Part shown: piece by piece, positions 1 through 7,278 of the stretch
Position numbering within the stretch: position 1 is the stretch's first letter
How the letters are laid out: each line of letters opens with the position of its first letter
Assembly (NCBI RefSeq): GCF_024584805.1
Contig: NZ_CP075715.1
Coordinates: forward strand, 2,344,001 to 2,408,000
Reading direction: 5' to 3'
Length of the DNA: 64,000 nucleotides
Origin: Streptomyces sp. FIT100
Lineage (GTDB): Bacteria; Actinomycetota; Actinomycetes; Streptomycetales; Streptomycetaceae
Translations under genes and position numbers: made by a program
The notes under the pieces: generated by a model
Told to the model about the DNA's origin: nothing
The model's input: the letters and a program-made list of their open reading frames with translations, nothing else
Databases searched by the model: none

Positions 1-1
1 G

Positions 2-1573
2 CCGCCCGTCATCCCCTTCCGCGACCAGCAGGAGGGCTGGGACGACTGGCCGCCGATCTTCACCCCGCAGTACGCGCCGTTCCACGGCGCCGTCGCCGCG
101 CACACCATCGAGATCCCGCTCACCGTCAACAACAACGCGTACCGCACGCTCCCGGTGAGCGAGCTGCGCCGCCGGGCCGCGATCAACACCCGGGTCGCGG
201 GCGCCGCGATGCGCGCCGCGCTCGACTACACGCACACCCATCGGGCGTCCGTCATCGCCGACCAGATCGAGACCTTCCGGCGGGGCGCGGCGGGCGAGGC
301 GCAGCGGCCGGTGTCCGAGCAGACCGTGCCCGGGGTGCCCGGCATCGGCCCCGAGGACGTCTACACGACCGCCTTCCCCCGGGCCTATGTCATCCCGGCG
401 GGCACCGCACAACGCAGCACCGTCGCTGCGGCCCGGCTGGTGGACCATCTGGTCGCCAACGACGTACGGGTGGAGCGGGCGCTCACGGGCTTCCGGCTGG
501 CGGGGCGGTCGTACCCGGCCGGTTCGTACGTCGTCGACATGCACCAGCCCAAGCGCGGTCTCGCCCATGTGATCCTGGCCGAGGGCCGCGACATCAGCGC
601 GGACGTGTCGACGATGTACGACATCTCGGGCTGGAGCCTCGGGCTGCTGTGGGGCGCGACCGTCGAGAAGGCCCAGCGGGGCGACCTGAAGGTCATCGGC
701 CGGCCGGTGCACGCCGCCGCGCCCACCGGGTACGTGGCGCCGTGGGGCGATCTGCGGCTGCGGCTCGACGACCCGAAGGAACTGGTCGCGCTGAACTCCC
801 TGCTGGCGCGGGGCGTCGCGGTGCGCCGCTCGGCCGACGGCGGATCCGCGATCGTGCCGGGCTCGGCACGCGGCCAGGCGAGGGCCTTGGCGGCCCGGTA
901 CGGGGTGGTCTTCGCCGCGGCGAAGGAGCGGGGCGGGGCGCCGCTGGAGCGGACCAGGGTCGCGGCGGCGGTGGGCGCCGGTGAGCTGTCCGCGCTGCGC
1001 GGGATGGGCTTCGACGTGGTGCCGGTCTCGACGGAGGTCCTGAACGCGGGCTTCGACTGGTCGGCGGCGGACGTGCTGTTCGTCTCCTCGGGCCTGGAGT
1101 ACGAAGAGCTCACACCGGCCGCGCGTGACGCGCTGCGCACGAGCGGCGCGGGCGTCGTCGCGCTCGGCCCGGAAGGCGCGGCGTTCAACGCGGCGGCCGG
1201 GCTCATCCCGGTGACGGCGGTCGAGGGCAACGGCGACGCCAACGGAGTGGTGCGGGTGGTGAACGCGGCCGGCCCGGTCGCCTCCGGCGGACCGGGCCAC
1301 ACGTTCGTCTACTCACCGCTGTGGTTCACCGGCCTCGGCGCCGGGGTGCGCGTGGAGCAGGCGTACGCCGCCGGGAACCCGCTCGTCTCGGGCCACTGGC
1401 GGGCCGCCGAGGACGGCGCGGGCGGCCCCGAGGACGCGGCGGGCAGGGCGGCGGCCGTCAGCGGCAGGACGCCGCAGGGCGCACCGGTGGTGCTGTTCGG
1501 CACGGAGCCGCTGTTCCGCGACCACCCGAAGGGAGTGTTCGCGCAGGTCGGGCGGGCGCTGCTGCTGCGCTGA
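2..1573 (+). CDS. M14-family zinc carboxypeptidase, C-terminal part (5' cut by window)
   Basis: The reading frame is open from base 2, so the start and probably the zinc-binding catalytic half lie outside the window. The visible N-terminal stretch (PPVIPFRDQQEGWDDWPPIF, then a VNNNAYRT region) resembles the end of the carboxypeptidase domain of large secreted actinobacterial M14-type peptidases. The remaining ~470 residues are a Gly/Ala-rich C-terminal domain with a DVLFVSSGLEYEELTPAARDA-like segment of the kind seen in ThuA/glutamine-amidotransferase-like modules. The protein is probably secreted, but the signal peptide is not visible. It ends just before a strong hairpin shared with the convergent ohr gene. 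The family assignment rests on general resemblance, since the HxxE zinc site cannot be seen here. Confidence 0.6.
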   Translation, partial: PPVIPFRDQQEGWDDWPPIFTPQYAPFHGAVAAHTIEIPLTVNNNAYRTLPVSELRRRAAINTRVAGAAMRAALDYTHTHRASVIADQIETFRRGAAGEAQRPVSEQTVPGVPGIGPEDVYTTAFPRAYVIPAGTAQRSTVAAARLVDHLVANDVRVERALTGFRLAGRSYPAGSYVVDMHQPKRGLAHVILAEGRDISADVSTMYDISGWSLGLLWGATVEKAQRGDLKVIGRPVHAAAPTGYVAPWGDLRLRLDDPKELVALNSLLARGVAVRRSADGGSAIVPGSARGQARALAARYGVVFAAAKERGGAPLERTRVAAAVGAGELSALRGMGFDVVPVSTEVLNAGFDWSAADVLFVSSGLEYEELTPAARDALRTSGAGVVALGPEGAAFNAAAGLIPVTAVEGNGDANGVVRVVNAAGPVASGGPGHTFVYSPLWFTGLGAGVRVEQAYAAGNPLVSGHWRAAEDGAGGPEDAAGRAAAVSGRTPQGAPVVLFGTEPLFRDHPKGVFAQVGRALLLR

Positions 1574-1623
1574 GCGCGCGGGCCCGCGAGGCGGACGCGA
1601 CGAGGGCCCGCGGGGCGGACGCG

Positions 1624-1663
1624 ACGAGGGCCGCACCCCGATCGGCTGGGGTGCGGCCCTCGT
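1624..1663. terminator. Bidirectional hairpin terminator
   Basis: A perfect 16-bp stem (acgagggccgcacccc and its complement) encloses an 8-nt loop between the convergent peptidase and ohr genes. There is no long T tract, as is usual for Streptomyces terminators. Its position suits stopping transcription from both sides. Confidence 0.8.
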
Positions 1664-1694
1664 GCTCGTACCGTGCCGGTCGCCGCCTCGGGCG

Positions 1695-2117
1695 TCAGAC
1701 CGCGAGCTCGACCGTGATGTTGCCGCGGGTGGCCTTCGAGTACGGGCACACCTGGTGGGCCTTCTCGACGAGCTCCCGGGCGGTGGCGGCGTCCACGTTC
1801 GGGATCTTCGCGGAGATCTTCACGATGATGCCGAAGCCGTCGTCGTTCTTGCCGATGCCGACCTCGGCGGTCACCGTCGAGCCGGAGATGTCGGCGTTCT
1901 CCTGGCGGGCGACCACACCGAGCGCGCCCTGGAAGCAGGCGCTGTACCCGGCGGCGAACAGCTGCTCCGGGTTGGTCCCGGCGCCGGAACCGCCCATCTC
2001 CTTGGGCGGGTTGACGACGACGTCGAGCTTGCCGTCGTCGGTGGCGACCCGGCCGTCACGGCCGTTCTCGGCAGTGGCGACAGCGGTGTAGAGGACGTCG
2101 GACTGCTGGATCGACAT
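1695..2117 (-). CDS. ohr: Organic hydroperoxide resistance protein (Ohr/OsmC family)
   Basis: This is a 140-aa protein, the normal length for Ohr. Ohr is a cytoplasmic thiol peroxidase that reduces organic hydroperoxides, using lipoylated proteins as reductant in characterised members. Both reactive cysteines sit in recognisable contexts: GYSACFQGAL near residue 61 and HQVCPYSKATRGN near residue 125. The start is ATG with an AGAAGGAA ribosome site about 8 bases upstream. A MarR-type regulator lies 1.2 kb away beyond an oxidoreductase gene, and MarR-family OhrR proteins often control ohr. Whether this one does is inference. Confidence 0.93.
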   Translation of the reverse strand: MSIQQSDVLYTAVATAENGRDGRVATDDGKLDVVVNPPKEMGGSGAGTNPEQLFAAGYSACFQGALGVVARQENADISGSTVTAEVGIGKNDDGFGIIVKISAKIPNVDAATARELVEKAHQVCPYSKATRGNITVELAV

Positions 2118-2180
2118 GAGTCACGTTCCTTCTCTGGTTCGCCGCGGCTCGCGCCCACGACCGCGACGGCTGCTCCGAGC

Positions 2181-3206
2181 CTAACGCGTCAGCGAGACGA
2201 CCATCTTCCCGGTGTTCTCACCGCGCATCATCCCGAGGAACGCGTCGAAGCCGTTCTCGATGCCATCGACGACCGTCTCGTTGTACTTCAGCTCGCCCGA
2301 GCGCAGCCAGCCGGCGACCTCCTCGACGAACTGCCCCTGGAGGGCCCGGTGGTCGTTGACGAGCATGCCCTGCAGCCGCAGGCGCTTGCCGATGACCAGG
2401 GCGAGGTTGCGCGGAGCCGGGGTGGGCTCGGTCGCGTTGTACTGGGCGATCATTCCGCAGATGGTGGCGCGGCCGTGGACGTTGAGCGAGGAGATCGCGG
2501 CCTCCAGGTGCTCGCCGCCGACGTTGTCGAAGTAGACGTCGATGCCGTCGGGGGCGGCCTCCTTCAGCTGCTGGGCGACGGGGCCCTTCTTGTAGTTGAA
2601 GGCGGCGTCGAAGCCGTACTCCTCGACGAGGAGCTTGACCTTCTCGTCGGAGCCGGCCGAGCCGATGACGCGCGAGGCGCCCTTCAGCTTCGCCATCTGG
2701 CCGACCAGGCTGCCGACCGCACCGGCGGCGCCGGAGACGAAGACCGCGTCGCCCTCCTTGAAGGACGCGACCTCGAACAGACCGGCGTAGGCGGTGAGGC
2801 CCGGCATGCCGAGAACGCCGAGGTAGGCGGAGAGCGGGGCGGCGGAGGCGTCGACCTTGACGGCGTGCCCGGCCGCAGCGTCGATGGACGCGTACTCGCG
2901 CCAGCCGAGGCCGTGCAGGACGTGGTCGCCGACGGCGAAGCCCTCCGCGTTCGACGCGATCACCTCACCGACCGCGCCACCGTCCATGGGCTGGTCGAGC
3001 TGGAACGGCGGTACGTACGACTTCACGTCGTTCATCCGGCCGCGCATGTACGGATCGACCGAGAAGTGCAGGTTCCGGACGAGGATCCGGCCCTCGCCCG
3101 GCTCGGCCACCGGGGCCTCGCGCAGGGCGAAGTCCTCCGGCTTGGGCCAGCCGTGCGGGCGGGCGACGAGGTGCCATTCACGGCTGGACGCGGGAAGTGC
3201 GGGCAT
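2181..3206 (-). CDS. NADP-dependent oxidoreductase (medium-chain, prostaglandin-reductase/YncB type)
   Basis: The 341-aa product is a zinc-free medium-chain dehydrogenase/reductase of the leukotriene B4 dehydrogenase/curcumin reductase group. Such enzymes reduce activated C=C bonds with NADPH. The N-terminal substrate domain carries the family motif VDPYMRGRM near residue 53. The Rossmann domain has GLTAYAGLFEV and the nucleotide loop VSGAAGAVGSLVGQMAK near residues 155-172, and the C-terminus ends EGENTGKMVV-like. AGGAGG lies 9 bases upstream of the ATG. The gene is divergent from the MarR regulator and shares a palindromic intergenic region with it, so it is the most likely direct target. 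Confidence 0.88.
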   Translation of the reverse strand: MPALPASSREWHLVARPHGWPKPEDFALREAPVAEPGEGRILVRNLHFSVDPYMRGRMNDVKSYVPPFQLDQPMDGGAVGEVIASNAEGFAVGDHVLHGLGWREYASIDAAAGHAVKVDASAAPLSAYLGVLGMPGLTAYAGLFEVASFKEGDAVFVSGAAGAVGSLVGQMAKLKGASRVIGSAGSDEKVKLLVEEYGFDAAFNYKKGPVAQQLKEAAPDGIDVYFDNVGGEHLEAAISSLNVHGRATICGMIAQYNATEPTPAPRNLALVIGKRLRLQGMLVNDHRALQGQFVEEVAGWLRSGELKYNETVVDGIENGFDAFLGMMRGENTGKMVVSLTR

Positions 3207-3242
3207 GGCGCTGAGCCTCCTGAGAATGTTTTCCGTTCTGAA

Positions 3243-3275
3243 ACAACCATGCGACTGAATATTTCAGGTTGTCAA
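3243..3275. promoter_or_regulatory. Palindromic operator in the oxidoreductase/MarR divergent promoter
   Basis: Two nested inverted repeats sit between the divergent genes: CTGAA-tat-TTCAG at 3255-3267, and ACAACC at 3243-3248 paired with GGTTGT at 3267-3272. On the minus strand a TTGACA (-35-like) hexamer is at 3275-3270, so the palindrome would lie between -35 and -10 of the oxidoreductase promoter. That position suits repression by the adjacent MarR protein. The -10 element is not clear. Confidence 0.55.
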
Positions 3276-3286
3276 GTATCAGGGGT

Positions 3287-3748
3287 ATGCTGAGGGACAT
3301 GGCCACCACACGCGCCACCACACCGCGCACGGACCCGCTGACGATGGAGGTCGTCGATCTCATCGGCACCATCGTGGCCCGCTACCACGACGAGTACGAG
3401 GAGGTCGCCACCCGCCACGCCCTCACCGGCGCCCAGGCCCGGGTCCTCGGCCTGCTGTCCCTGGAAGCCACACCCATGCGGCGGATCGCCCAGCAGCTGA
3501 AATGCGAGCCCTCCAACGTGACCGGCATCGTCGACCGCCTCGAAGCCCGCGGCCTCGTCGAACGCCGCCCCGACCCGGCCGACCGCCGCGTGAAGCTCGC
3601 CGCGGCGACGGAGGACGGCCGCGACACGGCTCGCCGCCTGCGCGAATCCCTGCGCTTCGCGCGCGAACCGCTGGCGGAGCTCTCACCGGAGGAGCGCAGG
3701 GTCCTCCGGGACCTGCTGAAGCGCATGCTGGGCGAGCGCTCGGCGTAG
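3287..3748 (+). CDS. MarR-family transcriptional regulator
   Basis: A winged-helix regulator of about 153 aa. The recognition region reads RRIAQQLKCEPSNVTGIVDR, followed by the wing LEARGLVERRPDPADRRVK, a clear MarR DNA-binding core. The N-terminal and C-terminal helices would form the dimer interface. The start is uncertain: ATG at 3287 or 3299, or TTG at 3269, all without a well-spaced Shine-Dalgarno. The gene is divergent from the NADP oxidoreductase over a palindromic region, so autoregulation plus control of that gene is likely. The cysteine in QLKCEPSN falls in the recognition region rather than at the N-terminal sensing position of OhrR, so thiol sensing is not obvious. Confidence 0.85.
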   Translation: MLRDMATTRATTPRTDPLTMEVVDLIGTIVARYHDEYEEVATRHALTGAQARVLGLLSLEATPMRRIAQQLKCEPSNVTGIVDRLEARGLVERRPDPADRRVKLAAATEDGRDTARRLRESLRFAREPLAELSPEERRVLRDLLKRMLGERSA

Positions 3749-3778
3749 TGGCGGCGGCGGGCCGCTCGGCCCGCGGGG

Positions 3779-4641
3779 GCTGGGGGTGGTGTGCGGTGTT
3801 GCCCTTTGCCGGGTGGGCACCCGGGGCTCTTGTCCTCAAACGCCGGACGGGCTGGGGGTGCGCGGCGTTGCCCAGCGTCGGGTCGGCACCCGGGGTTTTT
3901 GTCCTCAGGCGCCGGACGGGCTGGGGGTGTGTCCGGTGGGTGGTGCGGTTCGGGGCCCCTCCGGGCTCGACTCCTCGGAGGCGGCGGCGTACACGTTCCA
4001 CCAGGTTGCGAACCCGGTGCCTGCCGCCACCTCCTGCGGGGCCGACCCTGCACGGCCCCGCCCCGGCGCCGCCCCCGGGCGCGGGTGAGTGGGTGGTTGT
4101 CGCACCCGCGGGTCGTTGCTCGTCTACGGGCCGGTGGGTGGTTTGTGCCCACCCGTCCCGCCCCAGCGGGACGACTGCCCACAACCGTGAGGTGGCCGCC
4201 TGGCTTGTGGGCAGGCGTTCCGCAGGGCGGAACGGGTGGGCACAACCCGACCACCGGGGTCGGCCATGGCCGGTGACCTGGTCCGGGGGGCGCGGAGGGG
4301 TCGGGTTCGGGACACTCAAGCGTGATTTGTGGCGCGCGCCGGAATCCCGGACGAGTACACGCTTCCGGGTGGGCGCGCGACGTACGGGGGTCCGGGGGTT
4401 TCCCCCGGAAAAGCACAGCATGCCGTCCCGGACACGAGCCCCGCAGCGCCACCCGGACGGCAACCATCCGCGCCGGGTGACCCCGACACACCCAGCCCGT
4501 CCGGCGCTTGAGGACACAAACCCCGGGTGCCGACCCGACACCGGGCAGCGTCAGCGCGGCGCCTCCCACGTCAACGGCGGGACGGACACCGCGCCCCCCT
4601 CCGTCGTCACCGTGAGACGCAGCGCCGCGCGGCCGTCCGGC
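3779..4641. repeat. Long inverted repeat, arm 1 (863 bp)
   Basis: This gene-free stretch is, over nearly all its length, the reverse complement of 8757-9552. Scattered substitutions separate the copies, and arm 1 carries one extra ~68-bp unit near 3830-3900 containing the genus-typical GCCGGACGGGCTG motif beside GTCCTCAAACG. The inner 85 bases (4556-4641) copy the last ~28 codons of the GAF sensor gene whose own copy is in arm 2. ORFs here on both strands have no protein-like composition and were not called as genes. The arm also holds the 103-nt structured element described separately. Confidence 0.9.
4143..4245. other. Cruciform-like structured element, copy 1
   Basis: The 103-nt element is bounded by a 13-bp inverted repeat (TTGTGCCCACCCG at 4143-4155 and CGGGTGGGCACAA at 4233-4245). 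Inside, the 5' side holds an 8-bp hairpin (CGTCCCGC-ccca-GCGGGACG) and the 3' side another (CGTTCCGC-agg-GCGGAACG). A further stem, CTGCCCACAA with TTGTGGGCAG, closes an apical AGGTGGCCGCCT hairpin. The layout is a four-way-junction shape readable in either strand. It could be a REP-type DNA element or a structured RNA. Function is unknown. Confidence 0.65.
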
Positions 4642-4677
4642 GCTTGAGGGCAAAAACCGGCGGCGGTCGGCGGTCCG

Positions 4678-5406
4678 CTACCAGCAGAAGATGACCCACG
4701 GACAGTCGTCAGTCGGCGTCGGCGACGGCGACGGCGGCGGCGGCGGCGGTGACGACGGCTGCCCAGGCGAACCCGTCGTCGCAGACGGACGCGGCGGACT
4801 GCCGGACGGCCCCGGCGCCGACGAGGAGGGATTGCCCCTCGGACTGCTCGGCGGCGCGGACGACCCCGTCGGGCCCGCCGCCGCCGAGGACGACGGGGCC
4901 GCGGTCGGCCGCCCACTCCCCTGCCCCGTCTCCGTCGCACTCGGCCGCGGCGGCGCCGACGACGTCGAAGGCGCCTCGCTCACCTCGCTCGGCCCGGGCG
5001 CCGGCTCCTCGCTGCCGGTCGGGGCGGGTATCTCGTCGACCGCTATGTCCTCTTCCTCACGGACCTCCTGCGACCTGCCGTCGTCCAGCACCGCTTCCCG
5101 CGCCAGCGACCCGAGGCTCAGCGCGCCCGCTGCCAGCGCCAGGCCGACCGTGCCGATCAGCACGTTGCGGCCGCGCTTGCGGCGCCTGCGGGCGCCCGAG
5201 GTCCGGCGGGCACGACGACCGGGGGCGGCCGCGCGGCGGTGACCGGCCTCCGACCGGTCCTCGTCGTACGCTCCGCCCAGCTCGACAACGACGTCAGTCG
5301 TCGGCTCGGTGGGACTGAGGTGCCGCAACTCCTCCGCGGGGGTACCGCATCCGGCGCACGCCAGAGCCCCGTTGAGGTGCCGACGGCACTGGTAGCAGTA
5401 ATCCAT
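4678..5406 (-). CDS. Zinc-ribbon, single-span membrane protein with Pro/Ser-rich tail
   Basis: A 242-aa protein of unknown function. Two CxxC pairs at the N-terminus (MDYCYQCRRHL and CAGCGTP, residues ~4-25) form a likely zinc ribbon. A basic stretch (ARRTSGARRRRKRGRN) precedes one transmembrane helix (VLIGTVGLALAAGALSLGSLA, residues ~95-115). The long C-terminal half is low-complexity Pro/Ser/Thr, probably a wall-spanning extracytoplasmic region, ending DDCPWVIFCW with two cysteines. I chose the internal ATG at 5404-5406 because it opens directly with the zinc motif. The ORF extends further upstream but without coding character. The stop lies 37 bp from inverted-repeat arm 1. Confidence 0.7.
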   Translation of the reverse strand: MDYCYQCRRHLNGALACAGCGTPAEELRHLSPTEPTTDVVVELGGAYDEDRSEAGHRRAAAPGRRARRTSGARRRRKRGRNVLIGTVGLALAAGALSLGSLAREAVLDDGRSQEVREEEDIAVDEIPAPTGSEEPAPGPSEVSEAPSTSSAPPRPSATETGQGSGRPTAAPSSSAAAGPTGSSAPPSSPRGNPSSSAPGPSGSPPRPSATTGSPGQPSSPPPPPPSPSPTPTDDCPWVIFCW

Positions 5407-5580
5407 GGCGCCCGCAGCGTACGCAGCGTCGGGACAACAGAGATAGCCGAGACTGTGAGGATTCTGTGTGGAATCACGGATTTCCTGGCGAGGCGGCTGG
5501 TGTAATACCACGCGAGCGCACTCGAATCGCACGCCACGGACCAGGCCGACCGACCCGCGCGGGCAGTACAGGATAGGGCC

Positions 5581-6129
5581 ATGAACACCTTCGGGCCGCG
5601 CGACTTCCAGCTCGTACTGCTGCGCCGGATGGCCGACCACCAGCCCCGGCTCGTCGAGGACGCACGGCGGCAACTGGGCGCGTCACTCGCCGACATGCGG
5701 GAGGCGAACCGCCGCTGGCAGGCCCTTCTCCGCTCCCCGCGCGCCCGCGGCGCCGTCTCCCGCTACCGTTCCGTCCTCGGCCCGCCCGAGTCCACCGCCC
5801 GCCGCCGCATCGGCGACCTGGAGTGCGACGCGCTGCTGTGGCCCGTACCGCTCTGGCCGGACCTCCGCTTCGAGGTACTCGCGGCACCTGGCGGCGCGGT
5901 GTGGAACGAATGGCTGGTCCGTGCGCCCGGCGCGGCCGGCCCCGAGCTGCGCACGGAGAGTGATCTGCGCCCCTGGTCCTGCACGGTCGACGAGGTGGCC
6001 AGGGCCTTCGCCCCGACCCGCCCGATGGAGGGCACGGCCCCGACGCGATGGCGGCTGGCCTTCACCCTGCCGGACGGGCGGGAGTGCGTCGCGGAGTTCA
6101 CCTGGGGGCTGCTGCAACGGCTCCTGTGA
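5581..6129 (+). CDS. Conserved hypothetical protein
   Basis: A soluble 182-aa protein with no recognised domain. It begins with an Arg-rich helical region (LVLLRRMADHQPRLVEDARR) and has a Trp-rich C-terminal half (DALLWPVPLWPDLRFEVL, VWNEWLVR, RWRLAFTLPDGRECVAEFTW) that looks like a small beta-rich fold. No signal peptide or membrane segment is visible. It is divergent from the zinc-ribbon membrane protein and lies 103 bp upstream of the Mbl-like gene in the same direction, so the two may be cotranscribed. Third-position GC bias supports real coding. Confidence 0.7.
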   Translation: MNTFGPRDFQLVLLRRMADHQPRLVEDARRQLGASLADMREANRRWQALLRSPRARGAVSRYRSVLGPPESTARRRIGDLECDALLWPVPLWPDLRFEVLAAPGGAVWNEWLVRAPGAAGPELRTESDLRPWSCTVDEVARAFAPTRPMEGTAPTRWRLAFTLPDGRECVAEFTWGLLQRLL

Positions 6130-6232
6130 CGGCCGGGGTGACGGCACCCTCCCCCGACCGGCCCAGCTCAACGAGCGCCCCGCGCCTCCCGGCCGCACCA
6201 TGCGTAGAAGAACCGCTCTCGGGAGGACCGCT

Positions 6233-7270
6233 GTGACCGTCAGTCTGGAGCAGTTGCGCCGCTGCCATGTCGCCGTCGACCTGGGCGCCGCGAGGACTCG
6301 GGTCTTCGTCAAGGGCGCCGGGCTCGTCGTCGACGAGCCGAGCGTGGCTGCCGTCAACACGCGCAACGGGGCGCTCATCGCCGTCGGCGAGTTCGCCCAG
6401 AAGATGACGGGCCGCACCCCCGACTACATCCGGGTCGTCCGCCCCGTGTCCGGTGGCACCGTCGTCGACATCGAGATGGCCCAGCGCATGCTGCGCCACC
6501 TCCTCGGCGAGAAGCTCCGCCGCCAGCTGCGCCGCAAGCCCAGGCTGCGCGCCGCCGCCTGCACCCCGCACGAGTCCGATCCGCTCGCGCAACGCGCCAC
6601 CGTGGAGACACTGGTCGGGCTCGGCGCCCGGCGCGTCGAGCTCGTCGACACGCTGATCGCCGCGGCCGTCGGCTGCGGACTCCCCGTGGAGCAGCCCACC
6701 GCCACCATGATCATGGTGTGCGGTGCGGCCAGCACCCAGGTCGCCGTCCTCTCCCTCGGCTCGATCGTCACCGCCGTACGGATCCCCGTCGGCGGCGAGG
6801 CGGTCGACCACGCCGTCATCCAGCACCTGCGCCACCAGCACGCGCTGATGCTGCCCAGCCAGTCGGTACGCCCGCTTCAGCTCGCGCTCAGCGAGAACGG
6901 CCTCACCCTCCAGGGCCCCGACTCCACCGAGATCCACGGCCGTGACGTGGCCACCGGCCTCCCACGCTCCGTCAAGGTCGCCACCGCCGCCGTGCGCGAC
7001 GCCATCCACACCCCGCTCACCGCCGTACTCGACGGCATCGGGAAGATCCTGCGCGAATGCCCGCCCGACCTGGTCGCCGACCTCGCCGACCGGGGCATCA
7101 TGATGGTCGGCGGCAGCGCGCTGCTGCCGGGCTTCGACCAGATGCTCCGGGACGCCACCGGCATGCCGGTGCACATCGCCGAACGGCCCGACGTGTGCGC
7201 CGTGCTCGGGCTCGGAGCGATGCTGGAGGGCAACGTCCAGCCGATGGTCCTCGACCCGCTCACCGCCTGA
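6233..7270 (+). CDS. mbl: MreB/Mbl-like actin-family protein with degenerate nucleotide site
   Basis: The 345-aa product aligns by eye along its full length with MreB/Mbl actin homologues. Landmarks are HVAVDLGAARTRVFVKG (phosphate-1 region), VDEPSVAAVNTRNG, the conserved IRVVRPVSGGTVVDIEMA and the C-terminal GIMMVGGSALLPGFDQML. In typical MreB the second phosphate loop reads DIGGGTTE; here it is VCGAASTQ, and the first loop has AAR in place of TAN, so ATP binding may be weakened. The GTG start at 6233 follows GGGAGG by 6 bases. Streptomyces Mbl acts in aerial-hyphal and spore wall formation beside MreB, and this gene's position near matB and hrdA suggests it is that Mbl. Confidence 0.72.
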   Translation: MTVSLEQLRRCHVAVDLGAARTRVFVKGAGLVVDEPSVAAVNTRNGALIAVGEFAQKMTGRTPDYIRVVRPVSGGTVVDIEMAQRMLRHLLGEKLRRQLRRKPRLRAAACTPHESDPLAQRATVETLVGLGARRVELVDTLIAAAVGCGLPVEQPTATMIMVCGAASTQVAVLSLGSIVTAVRIPVGGEAVDHAVIQHLRHQHALMLPSQSVRPLQLALSENGLTLQGPDSTEIHGRDVATGLPRSVKVATAAVRDAIHTPLTAVLDGIGKILRECPPDLVADLADRGIMMVGGSALLPGFDQMLRDATGMPVHIAERPDVCAVLGLGAMLEGNVQPMVLDPLTA

Positions 7271-7278
7271 GCCGGGCG

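Noticed and set aside
3382..4653. Large ORFs on both strands within inverted-repeat arm 1, and likewise in arm 2 (8517-9612)
   Set aside because: Products are Pro/Arg/Gly-rich without domains; the repeats are intergenic-type sequence and the frames differ between arms through indels.
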